Below, piece by piece: positions 9,389 through 17,380 of a stretch of 64,000 nt of DNA. Numbering within the stretch: position 1 is the first letter of the stretch; every line of letters starts with the position of its first letter. The notes below the pieces were generated by a model. The model had not been told where the DNA came from. It saw only the letters and a program-made list of their open reading frames with translations, and ran no database searches. A program made the translations under genes and the position numbers. Source of the DNA: Lachnoclostridium sp. An196 (GTDB taxonomy: Bacteria > Bacillota > Clostridia > Lachnospirales > Lachnospiraceae). The DNA is taken from contig NZ_NFJZ01000007.1 in assembly GCF_002160135.1 (NCBI RefSeq), positions 1 to 64,000 of the forward strand. Reading direction: 5' to 3'.

Positions 9389-10754
9389 ATGCCTCTTTTT
9401 TAAGTTCCGCAAGCGCTTTTCCGAACTGATACCTGAACAGGCAGGCAGTAAATGTAACTGCCAGGAAATCAGCCACCGGTTCTGCCAGATACACTCCGGT
9501 CACCGGATCGGATACCAGATGCGGCAGCAGGAAAATCAAGGGCAGAAGCAATATAAATTTCCTCATTACTGCCACCAGAATAGACGCTTTCGCATTTCCT
9601 ATGGAAATAAATGTCAGCTGGCACGCCATCTGGATACCAAAAATACACATTGCGGCCATATAAATACGAATCGCCCATGCCGTGTAAGACACCAGTTCGG
9701 CATCCGAAGAAAATATCATGGCAAATCCCTGCGGGAAAAGCATCACCAGGCCCCACAGCAGGAAAGAATATGCCAGGCTGACTTTCAGCAGCAGATAAAA
9801 TGTTTCTTTTACTCTGCTCACATTTCTGGCCCCGAAATTATAGCTGGAAATAGGCTGCGCCCCCTGTCCCAGCCCCTGAAGCGGCAGCATGGAAAACTGC
9901 ATGGCGCTGGACAGAATCGTCATGGCGCCTACCGCAATATCTCCTCCATACTTCAGCAATGACGCGTTGAAACAGACCATAATCACGCTTTCACTGGACT
10001 GCATGATAAACGGCGATAACCCCAATGTCAGACACGGAAATACAATATCCGGTTTCAGACGCATATATCTTCGTCGAATCTTCAAAATCGTCCTTTTTCC
10101 ATTCAGGAAAGCCAGTACCCATACTGTGGATACTGCCTGGGACAAAATCGTGGCCAGGGCCGCGCCTTGTACTCCCATGCCAAACCCATAGATAAACACC
10201 GGATCCAGAACAATATTGCATACCGCGCCGATCAGCACACTCAGCATGCCTGTCTTGGCAAATCCCTGGGCGGTGATAAATGCATTCATTCCCAACGTCA
10301 ATTGCACGAATATTGTCCCTACGGCATAAATATTCATATATGCGGTAGCATATCCGATCGTGTTCTCACTGGCGCCGAAAAGCATCAAAAAATCCCTGTT
10401 AAAAAGCAAAAGTATCACGGTAAGGATCACGGAGATCACGACCTGCACAACAAAACTGTTCCCCAGGATTTCTTCCGCAGCGTCATTGTCTCCCTTCCCC
10501 ATGGCCATAGAGGCTCTGGGAGCGCTTCCCTGACTGATCAAAGCCGCAAAAGCGGACACAATTACTATTACAGGCATGCAAACCCCTACTCCTGTCAATG
10601 CCAGCGCTCCGTCGCCGGCCATGTGTCCGATATAGATTCTGTCTACCAGATTATACAGAAGATTAATTACCTGTGCCACGATCGCCGGCAGAGCCAGTTT
10701 CCATAAAAGTTTTCCTATTGGTTCTGTTCCTAAAAAATCATTATTCTGTTCCAT
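9387..10754 (-). CDS. MATE family efflux transporter
   Basis: Multidrug and toxin extrusion exporter of 455 residues with about twelve membrane segments in two homologous halves; the first half shows NLVDRIYIGHM and the second YNFGARN, both usual for clostridial MATE proteins. Drug or metabolite substrate is unknown. The ATG at 10754 overlaps the end of the upstream marR gene by 14 bases, so translation is probably coupled; a longer frame to 10793 lies inside marR and is unlikely. The pairing with marR implies control by a phenolic or drug-like ligand. Confidence 0.88.
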   Translation of the reverse strand: MEQNNDFLGTEPIGKLLWKLALPAIVAQVINLLYNLVDRIYIGHMAGDGALALTGVGVCMPVIVIVSAFAALISQGSAPRASMAMGKGDNDAAEEILGNSFVVQVVISVILTVILLLFNRDFLMLFGASENTIGYATAYMNIYAVGTIFVQLTLGMNAFITAQGFAKTGMLSVLIGAVCNIVLDPVFIYGFGMGVQGAALATILSQAVSTVWVLAFLNGKRTILKIRRRYMRLKPDIVFPCLTLGLSPFIMQSSESVIMVCFNASLLKYGGDIAVGAMTILSSAMQFSMLPLQGLGQGAQPISSYNFGARNVSRVKETFYLLLKVSLAYSFLLWGLVMLFPQGFAMIFSSDAELVSYTAWAIRIYMAAMCIFGIQMACQLTFISIGNAKASILVAVMRKFILLLPLIFLLPHLVSDPVTGVYLAEPVADFLAVTFTACLFRYQFGKALAELKKEA

Positions 10755-11196
10755 GTGTTTCACTCTCCCACTCTCGTCTGATATTTTCCGCAATCTGAAG
10801 CGTCAGGCTCAGATACTGCTGTCTTTCTTTCTCTGTCATGCCCTCAAACAACAGATCAAAAAAATGTGACTGCGCATCAAGAATCTTGCACACCGCTTCC
10901 TCTGCACCCGGCAGCAGTTCCAGATGAATCTTCCTTCTGTCCTGCTCATCTGTCCGTCTCCCAACAAAACCTTTCTGTATCAGGAATTCCACTGCCTGTG
11001 ATACGTTTGCTTTGGGCAGCATCCGATAATTCACTATATCGCTGGCAGTATCCAGTCCGGGATTATTTTTTAAAAACGCCAGAATATCGATCTCCAGCTG
11101 TGTCATACCATACTGCAGCCGTATTTTTCCGAACATTTTCTCATAGAGTTTTCCTGCCGCTCTGGATTTCAGCAGAATATCCAAAATAAACTGCAT
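10741..11196 (-). CDS. MarR family transcriptional regulator
   Basis: Winged-helix repressor of 151 residues: IDILAFLKNNPGLDTASDIVNYRMLPKANVSQAVEFLIQKGFV holds the helix-turn-helix and RRTDEQDRRKIHLELL the wing. First gene of a two-gene operon with the MATE exporter. The promoter is a consensus TTGACA-17-TATAAT whose -10 box lies inside a palindrome at 11234-11248, the likely binding site for self-repression. Confidence 0.9.
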   Translation of the reverse strand: MQFILDILLKSRAAGKLYEKMFGKIRLQYGMTQLEIDILAFLKNNPGLDTASDIVNYRMLPKANVSQAVEFLIQKGFVGRRTDEQDRRKIHLELLPGAEEAVCKILDAQSHFFDLLFEGMTEKERQQYLSLTLQIAENIRREWESETHGTE

Positions 11197-11233
11197 CTCT
11201 CACCATCCGTTCAAATATAAACTGTTTAATTCT

Positions 11234-11289
11234 GAACTATTATAGTTCTTTAAAAAGAATTTGTCAATCCGGGCATAGTGTGTTATAGT
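11234..11289. promoter_or_regulatory. Divergent promoters with overlapping -35 boxes and MarR operator
   Basis: Minus strand: TTGACA (11267-11262), 17 bases, TATAAT (11244-11239) for marR-MATE. Plus strand: TTGTCA (11261-11266), 17 bases, TATAGT (11284-11289) for the alanine symporter. The two -35 boxes overlap in opposite strands. GAACTA-TTA-TAGTTC (11234-11248) is a perfect inverted repeat covering the marR -10 box. Confidence 0.8.
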
Positions 11290-11342
11290 AATACAGTTGT
11301 CCGGCTCAAACGGACACTTACGACACACAGGAGGAATGAAAT

Positions 11343-12710
11343 ATGGATACACTTTTGACAATGGTGGATTCTGCCAACGATGTTCTCTGGAACGTGATAC
11401 TGATCGTTCTTTTATGCGGCACAGGCATCTATTACACGATCCGATTGAGATTCATCCAGATCAGAAAATTTGGGGAAGGTTTCCGCCAGGTATTCGGAAA
11501 TCTGAGTCTGAAAGGAGAAAAAAAAGGAAAAGGAGAGATGACCTCTTTCCAATCTGTAGCGACTGCTATCGCCGCGCAGGTAGGTACCGGCAATCTGGCG
11601 GGAGCGGCCACGGCGCTGGTAGGCGGAGGTCCCGGCGCCATCTTCTGGATGTGGCTCAGTGCTTTCTTTGGAATGGCGACTATTTACGCCGAGGCAACGC
11701 TGGCCCAGAACTTTCGTACTGTGGAACACGGAGAAATTACCGGAGGCCCCGTCTATTATATTCAGGGAGCTTTCAGAGGGCGGTTCGGGAAATTTCTCGC
11801 GACGCTCTTTGCTGTCTTCATTATATTAGCTCTTGGATTCATGGGGAATATGGTTCAGTCCAATTCCATCGGCACTGCATTTTCTGAAGTCTTTACCGCC
11901 AGGAATATCAATATTCCGCCGGTTGCTGTAGGAATTGTCCTTGCCGTTATCGCAGCATTTATTTTCCTGGGCGGCACAAACCGTCTGGCTGCTGTTGTGG
12001 AAAAATTAGTTCCGCTTATGGCGGGTATCTACATCGTCGGCAGTCTGATCGTCATCGTCAGCAATATCACAGCGCTTCCGGAAGCATTCCGTATGATTTT
12101 CATAGGCGCGTTTCAGCCGTCCGCTATTGTAGGCGGCGCAGCCGGAATTACTGTCCGGCACGCAATCCGTTACGGTGTGGCACGCGGGCTTTTTTCCAAT
12201 GAAGCCGGTATGGGATCAACTCCTCATGCACATGCGCGCGCTACTGTAGAAAATCCCCACAAGCAGGGACTGGCAGCTATGATCAGCGTCTTTATCGATA
12301 CCTTTATCGTACTGAATCTGACCGTTTTTTCCATCCTGACCACCGGAGTGCTTTCCAGCGGAAAAGACGGTACCGCCCTGACCCAATACGCGTTCACTAC
12401 TGTCCTGGGCAGCTTCGGAGATATTTTTATCGCCGTCTGTCTGCTGTTCTTCGCTTTTTCCACCATCCTCGGATGGCACTTCTTCGCAGAAATTAATGTA
12501 AAGTACCTGTTCGGTCCAAAAGCGACCAAATTCTATTCTTTGTTGGTAGTGCTGTTCATCATTATCGGCTCCACATTGAAAGTAGATCTTGTATGGTCCC
12601 TGGCTGATTTCTTCAATGGACTGATGGTGATCCCTAATGCCCTTGCACTGCTTGCCCTTTCGGGGCTGGTTGTCAGACTGCAAAAGAAATACAGCGACAA
12701 AAAGAAATAA
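11343..12710 (+). CDS. Alanine/glycine:cation symporter (AGCS family)
   Basis: Na+ or H+ coupled uptake of alanine or glycine by a 455-residue membrane protein with about eleven helices. Recognisable AGCS segments are TAIAAQVGTGNLAGAATAL, EVTGGPVYY-like GEITGGPVYYI, and GVARGLFSNEAGMGSTPHAHA. AGGAGG lies ten bases upstream of the ATG. A small perfect hairpin (TGTCCG/CGGACA) sits in the leader. It is divergent from marR and shares its -35 region, so MarR binding could affect both directions. Confidence 0.92.
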   Translation: MDTLLTMVDSANDVLWNVILIVLLCGTGIYYTIRLRFIQIRKFGEGFRQVFGNLSLKGEKKGKGEMTSFQSVATAIAAQVGTGNLAGAATALVGGGPGAIFWMWLSAFFGMATIYAEATLAQNFRTVEHGEITGGPVYYIQGAFRGRFGKFLATLFAVFIILALGFMGNMVQSNSIGTAFSEVFTARNINIPPVAVGIVLAVIAAFIFLGGTNRLAAVVEKLVPLMAGIYIVGSLIVIVSNITALPEAFRMIFIGAFQPSAIVGGAAGITVRHAIRYGVARGLFSNEAGMGSTPHAHARATVENPHKQGLAAMISVFIDTFIVLNLTVFSILTTGVLSSGKDGTALTQYAFTTVLGSFGDIFIAVCLLFFAFSTILGWHFFAEINVKYLFGPKATKFYSLLVVLFIIIGSTLKVDLVWSLADFFNGLMVIPNALALLALSGLVVRLQKKYSDKKK

Positions 12711-12725
12711 ACTGAATCAAAAAAA

Positions 12726-12763
12726 CCGGAGAAACAAACTGCATCTGTTTCTCCGGCCTTTTT
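12726..12763. terminator. Bidirectional terminator between symporter gene and metQ
   Basis: An 11-bp perfect stem (CCGGAGAAACA 12726-12736 with TGTTTCTCCGG 12746-12756) is followed by CCTTTTTCT on the plus strand and by a T-run on the minus strand, serving both convergent genes. Confidence 0.88.
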
Positions 12764-12771
12764 CTGCGGAA

Positions 12772-13647
12772 TTAATCTACCGGGATCACCGCTCCCTGAT
12801 AGGTATCATTGATATAAGTTTTGATGTCATCAGATTTCAGCACTTCTACCAGAGCTTTGACCGCGTCGGATTCTTCATTTCCAGCCTTTACCGCGATCAC
12901 ATTCACATATGTCTGGGATGCTTCAGAATCTGCGGATTCATAAGCCAGTGAATCAGTTGCCACAGAATATCCCGCCTGAAGCGCGTAGTTGCCGTTCATA
13001 ACCACATAGGAAGTTTCCTCGATGACCCTCGGTACCTGAGCGGCTTCCAGCTCCACAATCTCAACATTCATAGGATTCTCCACTATATCAGTCACTGTAG
13101 CTTCCAGTCCCACGCCTTCTTTCAGCGTGATAATGCCGTTGTCCTGAAGAAGCAGCAGAGCTCTTGCCTCATTGGTCGTATCATTGGGAACCGCGATCGT
13201 ATCACCTTCAGAAAGCTCATCAAGGCTTGCCTTCGTACCCGGATAAATTCCAAACGGTTCATAGTGAATGCCTCCTGCGTTCACCAGATCTGTGCCTCTT
13301 TCCTCATTGAATGCTTCCAAATACTGCAGATGCTGAAAATAGTTTGCATCAAAATCACCGCTGTCTACTACCAGATTCGGCTGTACATAATCGTCAAATA
13401 CGGTAACCTGCAGATCATACCCCTGTTCCGCCAGAAGCGGCTTTGCCTGCTCCAGAATCTCTGCATGGGGCGTCGCGCTGGCAGCTACCGTGATTGCCTG
13501 CAGATCTCCTGACTCTTCAGCTGTATCTCCAGCCGCCTCCTCCGCGGCGCCATCCTGTGCCGGAGTCTCTGTACTGCTGCTCCCGCAGCCGGTCAGAGCG
13601 CCGAACGCCAGCGTACCTGTCAGCAACGCTGCAATTAACTTTTTCAT
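12772..13647 (-). CDS. metQ: Methionine ABC transporter substrate-binding lipoprotein
   Basis: NlpA/MetQ-type binding protein of 291 residues that captures methionine outside the membrane. A lipoprotein signal ends in LTGC with Cys21 modified, followed by a Glu/Ala/Ser-rich linker (22-48) and the binding fold starting ITVAASATPHAEIL. NYFQHLQYLEAFN, FGIYPG and the PNDTTNEARAL segment are typical of MetQ. Last gene of the metNIQ operon, 14 bases after metI. Confidence 0.93.
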   Translation of the reverse strand: MKKLIAALLTGTLAFGALTGCGSSSTETPAQDGAAEEAAGDTAEESGDLQAITVAASATPHAEILEQAKPLLAEQGYDLQVTVFDDYVQPNLVVDSGDFDANYFQHLQYLEAFNEERGTDLVNAGGIHYEPFGIYPGTKASLDELSEGDTIAVPNDTTNEARALLLLQDNGIITLKEGVGLEATVTDIVENPMNVEIVELEAAQVPRVIEETSYVVMNGNYALQAGYSVATDSLAYESADSEASQTYVNVIAVKAGNEESDAVKALVEVLKSDDIKTYINDTYQGAVIPVD

Positions 13648-13661
13648 AATCTTTTCCTCCT

Positions 13662-14321
13662 CTATTTTCTTTTATCTAAACGCGAGGCAATATACATGCC
13701 TATCGTTTGGAACAACTGAACCAGAATGATCAACAGGATCACCGTGACAAACATAATATCCGTCTGATACCTGTGATATCCGTAACGGACGGCAATATCG
13801 CCCAGGCCGCCTCCTCCTACGGCTCCTGACATGGCGGAGTATCCCAGAATCGTGCCGATAGCGATTGTCGCGCCCGTAATCAGGGACGTTCTTGCCTCCA
13901 CCAGCATTACCTTGACGATAATCCTCATATTGCTGGCTCCCATGGAACGGGCCGCCTCGATAACCCCTGCGTCCACTTCCTTCACGGACGACTCCACCAT
14001 ACGGGCGATAAACGGGATCGCCGCAATCGTCAGCGGAACGATCGTCGCCGTAGAACCATAACTTCTTCCCACCAGAGCACGGGTGAAAGGGATCAAAAGG
14101 ATCAGGAGAATCAGGAACGGCACACTGCGGACAATGTTTGCTATCACGTCAAACACCTTATACACCGCCGCGTTGGGCGACAGCCCGTCTTTGTCCGTAA
14201 CTGCCAGCAGCACTCCCATAGGAAGTCCGAATACATAGCCCAGTACAGTAGCGGATATCGTCATATAAAGCGTCTCTCCAATTCCCTGAATCAACATATC
14301 AATAATTTCCTGTGACCACAT
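13662..14321 (-). CDS. metI: Methionine ABC transporter permease
   Basis: Membrane subunit of 219 residues with five predicted helices and the EAA-type coupling loop GVIEAARSMGASNMRIIVKV that contacts the MetN ATPase. The YIGF-type end VQLFQTIGMYIASRLDKRK is usual for MetI. It begins two bases after metN ends, so the two are co-translated. Confidence 0.94.
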   Translation of the reverse strand: MWSQEIIDMLIQGIGETLYMTISATVLGYVFGLPMGVLLAVTDKDGLSPNAAVYKVFDVIANIVRSVPFLILLILLIPFTRALVGRSYGSTATIVPLTIAAIPFIARMVESSVKEVDAGVIEAARSMGASNMRIIVKVMLVEARTSLITGATIAIGTILGYSAMSGAVGGGGLGDIAVRYGYHRYQTDIMFVTVILLIILVQLFQTIGMYIASRLDKRK

Positions 14322-14323
14322 AA

Positions 14324-15346
14324 CTAGTCCACCTCCCCGATCTCCAGTCCGCGTTCCTTCAGATGCGTCTTCATCGCATCCACCTGCGTACTGTCTTTCA
14401 TAAACTGCAGGATCATCTCTCCTTTGGCGACGCCTCCTACATTCTTTGTATCTGCCTTCAGAATATTTACCGGCTCATGGAAGGTCAGAATCAGATTTGC
14501 GATCACCGGCTCAAATGCAGAATTGGCGGTAAACACAATCCGGATCTTCTCTCCGCTCTTGATCACCGGCTGCACCGCTTTCTGTCCGTCTTCCACATCT
14601 GCCCCGGTGTCCTTCCGGATCAGCTCCTTCGCCACTTCCGACCTGGGGTGGCTGAAAATCTCAGATACCAGCCCTTCTTCCACCACTTCGCCTTCGTTCA
14701 TGATCGCTACTCTCCGGCAAATCTCGCGCACCACAGACATCTGATGAGTGATAATAACTATCGTAATCCCAAAACGGGCATTAATATCTTTCAAAAGCTC
14801 CAGGATTGAGTAAGTAGTCTGCGGATCCAGCGCGCTGGTCGCTTCATCACAGAGCAGAATCTTCGGATCCGATGCCAACGCCCGGGCGATTGCCACACGC
14901 TGCTTCTGTCCTCCGGACAACTGCGCCGGATAAGCCGCCGCTTTATCCGTCAGTCCTACAATCTCCAGCAGTTCCATAGCCCGCGCGTGAGCTTCCTTTT
15001 TCTTTTTCCCCTGTATATATAGCGGAAAACACACATTCTCAAGCACAGATTTCTGCATCAGCAGATTGAAATGCTGGAAGATCATACCGATCTCTTCTCT
15101 CTGTTTTCTCAATTCCTTTTCTGTATAATCGCTCAGGGATTTCCCTTTGATCAGGACACGGCCCTGAGTCGGAACCTCCAGAAAATTCATGCAGCGGACC
15201 AGCGTACTTTTACCCGCTCCTGACATACCGATGATTCCGAAAATATCCCCTGCCTCAATGGACAGATTCACATTTTTCAGCGCCTCTACCTTTCCGTCTT
15301 TGGACAGGTAGGATTTGCACAGATTTTCTACAACTATTTCAGACAT
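14324..15346 (-). CDS. metN: Methionine ABC transporter ATP-binding protein
   Basis: ATPase of the methionine importer, 340 residues. Walker A GMSGAGKST, signature LSGGQKQRVAIARAL, Walker B ILLCDEATSALD and the switch His in IVIITHQMSVV are intact. Residues about 265-340 form the NIL regulatory domain that binds methionine for feedback inhibition. The ATG at 15346 is preferred over 15367 because AAAGG lies eight bases upstream. No S-box or Met T-box was seen in the short upstream region; only a plain promoter at 15396-15425. Confidence 0.94.
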   Translation of the reverse strand: MSEIVVENLCKSYLSKDGKVEALKNVNLSIEAGDIFGIIGMSGAGKSTLVRCMNFLEVPTQGRVLIKGKSLSDYTEKELRKQREEIGMIFQHFNLLMQKSVLENVCFPLYIQGKKKKEAHARAMELLEIVGLTDKAAAYPAQLSGGQKQRVAIARALASDPKILLCDEATSALDPQTTYSILELLKDINARFGITIVIITHQMSVVREICRRVAIMNEGEVVEEGLVSEIFSHPRSEVAKELIRKDTGADVEDGQKAVQPVIKSGEKIRIVFTANSAFEPVIANLILTFHEPVNILKADTKNVGGVAKGEMILQFMKDSTQVDAMKTHLKERGLEIGEVD

Positions 15347-15395
15347 ATCCTCAGCCTTTCTGCTCATTCATCATTCATTCAAGCTACATGCACAT

Positions 15396-15425
15396 ACTGT
15401 ACCACAGATGCAGATTCCCAGTCAA
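15396..15425 (-). promoter_or_regulatory. Promoter of the metNIQ operon
   Basis: On the minus strand TTGACT (15425-15420), an 18-base spacer and TACAGT (15401-15396). It lies just behind the small gene at 15428-15637, so the met genes need not depend on read-through. Confidence 0.6.
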
Positions 15426-15427
15426 GT

Positions 15428-15637
15428 TTATCGCTCATCCAGCAGCCCGTAGATTCTGTACATGGCCAGCATATTCTGAAGGTTCATATGCCGTCCCATC
15501 AGCTGGCGGTACGTGGCAGACTTGGTCTTTCCCTCCGCTTTCAGCCCTGCCATCTGTCTTTCCACATTTTCACAATCTTCTTCTACCGCTTTCAGCATCT
15601 TTTCAAATGCATCCAGCCGATCCTTATCAAGACTCAT
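15428..15637 (-). CDS. Small helical protein of unknown function
   Basis: A 69-residue reading frame, rich in charged residues with heptad-like spacing (SLDKDRLDAFEKMLKAVEED), predicted all-helical and cytoplasmic. Its ATG shares one base with the TAA of the upstream MATE gene (TTAATG), a layout that indicates coupled translation. I do not recognise the family. The pattern of short conserved-looking helices without membrane segments argues that it is a real gene rather than a chance frame. Confidence 0.7.
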   Translation of the reverse strand: MSLDKDRLDAFEKMLKAVEEDCENVERQMAGLKAEGKTKSATYRQLMGRHMNLQNMLAMYRIYGLLDER

Positions 15638-17025
15638 TAAACACTCCTTCTTTCTTTTCCGGCTCCGGGCAGATGCCCCTCCCTGCTCAGATATTTTTTA
15701 TATATAATTAAAAAACACGCGCTCGTCACCATCGCCGACAAAACATCTGCCGTCGGCTCCGCATAAAACGCGGCTCGGGCCGCAAAGAAAAACGGCAGAA
15801 CACAGGTAGCTCCCAGATATAAAGATTTGCGAAGCAGCGAAAGCCCCAATGACACCTTTGTCATGCCAAGCGCCGTCAGCGCATCTACAAATACATACTG
15901 AAAGCTCAGAGGAATGATCATCATTGTAAATACCTGGATTCCCCATACCGCCAGTTCCTGGTATTCCCGTACGCCGGTAAAAATTCTTACAAAATATTGA
16001 GGAAGCATTCTGGACACAAAAAACATGGTTGCAGTAAATCCAATGCAAAGCAGCAGAACCCAGAAAACCGTCTGCCGGATTCTCTTCGGCTTTCCCGCGC
16101 CGTAATTAAAGCTGATCAAAGGCTGGGAGCCACTGGTCACTCCCAGCATGGGAGACGTGATCAGCAGCATATAACTCTGCACAATTGTTGCCGCCGTGAT
16201 CAGCGTATCTCCATATCCCGCTCCTCCATAATACTGCAAAACCGCATTAAGCGCTATGATAATCAGACTATCGGTGGCCAGAATCAGAAACGGCGAAAAG
16301 CCAATAGCCAGAATCTGTTTTCCAAGAGCCTGCTCCGGTTTTTTCAGACATACCGGGATCTTCATTCTCTTGCTTTTCAGTGTCCGCACAACAAATGCAC
16401 AGGACGCCATCTGCGCCATCACCGTAGCGATTGCCGCCCCGGCGATATCCATATGGAAGAGAAAAATAAATACCGGATCCAGTACGATATTGATCACCGC
16501 TCCGATCAGCGTCGTAGCCATCCCCAGAAAAGGATAACCCTGAGCAGTAATAAAGTAATTCATTCCCATGGAAAGCAGCGCAAAAAATGTGCCCATAGTG
16601 TAAATTGTCAGATACGTATCCGCATACCCGAAAGTAGCTTCACTGGCGCCAAACCACCACAGGAGACGTTCTTTACACAATAAAAAAACCACTGTCAAAA
16701 CCAATGACAACCCGATCAGCATAGAAAAGCTGGTCGCTAAAATTCTTTCCGCCCCTTTGCGGTCCTCCGCTCCCAGACGAATTGAGAAAAGCACTGACCC
16801 GCCGATTCCGATCCAGGTTCCAAATGAGGACAAAAGCGTGATGATCGGCGCGCAGACCCCGGCTCCTGCCAGGGAATCCCCTCCAATCACCGGAATATTT
16901 CCTATATAGATACGATCTACAATACTGTAGAACACGTTTACAAACTGAGCAAACATAAAAGGAACCGATACTTTCAGGACCAGTACCGGTATAGGATCTT
17001 TTCCAAAATCATTCGTTTTTTTCAC
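15637..17025 (-). CDS. MATE family efflux transporter (second, unrelated in position to the first)
   Basis: Membrane exporter of 462 residues with about twelve helices; VNVFYSIVDRIYIGNIP in helix 1-2 and SFNYGAGKPKRI between the halves identify the family. Start: GTG at 17025 is chosen because AGAAGG precedes it by about six bases; the open frame extends to a GTG at 17058, but that would fall on the TATAGT -10 box (minus strand, near 17059-17064). It heads a two-gene unit with the 69-residue gene. Substrate unknown. Confidence 0.85.
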   Translation of the reverse strand: MKKTNDFGKDPIPVLVLKVSVPFMFAQFVNVFYSIVDRIYIGNIPVIGGDSLAGAGVCAPIITLLSSFGTWIGIGGSVLFSIRLGAEDRKGAERILATSFSMLIGLSLVLTVVFLLCKERLLWWFGASEATFGYADTYLTIYTMGTFFALLSMGMNYFITAQGYPFLGMATTLIGAVINIVLDPVFIFLFHMDIAGAAIATVMAQMASCAFVVRTLKSKRMKIPVCLKKPEQALGKQILAIGFSPFLILATDSLIIIALNAVLQYYGGAGYGDTLITAATIVQSYMLLITSPMLGVTSGSQPLISFNYGAGKPKRIRQTVFWVLLLCIGFTATMFFVSRMLPQYFVRIFTGVREYQELAVWGIQVFTMMIIPLSFQYVFVDALTALGMTKVSLGLSLLRKSLYLGATCVLPFFFAARAAFYAEPTADVLSAMVTSACFLIIYKKYLSREGHLPGAGKERRSV

Positions 17026-17110
17026 AGTGCAGCCTTCTTTCCGAAAATCCTCATACACTATACTACAACTGTTTCAAAAAAACTACCTGTTTTTTCAAAA
17101 TACAGCATAA

Positions 17111-17152
17111 AAAAACGGCATTCTCTTTCTCAGCATGAGAAAGAGAACACCG
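17111..17152 (-). terminator. Rho-independent terminator of the short unit at 17.2 kb
   Basis: On the minus strand an 11-bp perfect stem (17147-17137 with 17131-17121) extends by five outer pairs including two wobbles, then runs into seven Ts. It follows the 15-codon reading frame and precedes the MATE promoter. Confidence 0.85.
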
Positions 17153-17188
17153 CGCGTTTGTTCCGGTTATTTTAATTTGTCATAAGTA

Positions 17189-17236
17189 TCAAACGCTGCC
17201 GCCGCCCAAATCCTGTTTCATTCTTTCTGTATCCAT
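17189..17236 (-). CDS. Candidate 15-residue small protein with complete expression signals
   Basis: ATG at 17236 begins MDTERMKQDLGGGSV followed by TGA. GGAGG (17249-17245) is eight bases upstream. A promoter (TTGCCT-17-TACAAT, 17309-17281) and a strong terminator (17152-17111) bound it, giving a transcript of about 165 bases. The peptide is charged at the start and Gly-rich at the end with no signal peptide. I recognise no family. It could be a true small protein, a leader peptide, or an incidental frame on a small RNA. Confidence 0.5.
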   Translation of the reverse strand: MDTERMKQDLGGGSV

Positions 17237-17280
17237 ATATAACGCCTCCAGTTTATAGTACAGTTTCTTTTTTCGTATAT

Positions 17281-17309
17281 ATTGTATTACCGGTTGAAGT
17301 CATAGGCAA
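17281..17309 (-). promoter_or_regulatory. Promoter of the short unit at 17.2 kb
   Basis: Minus strand TTGCCT (17309-17304), exact 17-base spacer, TACAAT (17286-17281). It is placed about 45 bases before the 15-codon frame and about 70 bases after the end of the upstream membrane-protein gene. Confidence 0.65.
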
Positions 17310-17380
17310 ATGCTTAGTTTACATGAAAGAATATACGCAGAATGTATGAATCATCTCGGCCTGTCCCGCCTGAAGTAAAA

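Noticed and set aside
15347-15427. S-box or Met T-box upstream of metNIQ
   Set aside because: The region is too short and lacks the motifs; only a promoter was found.
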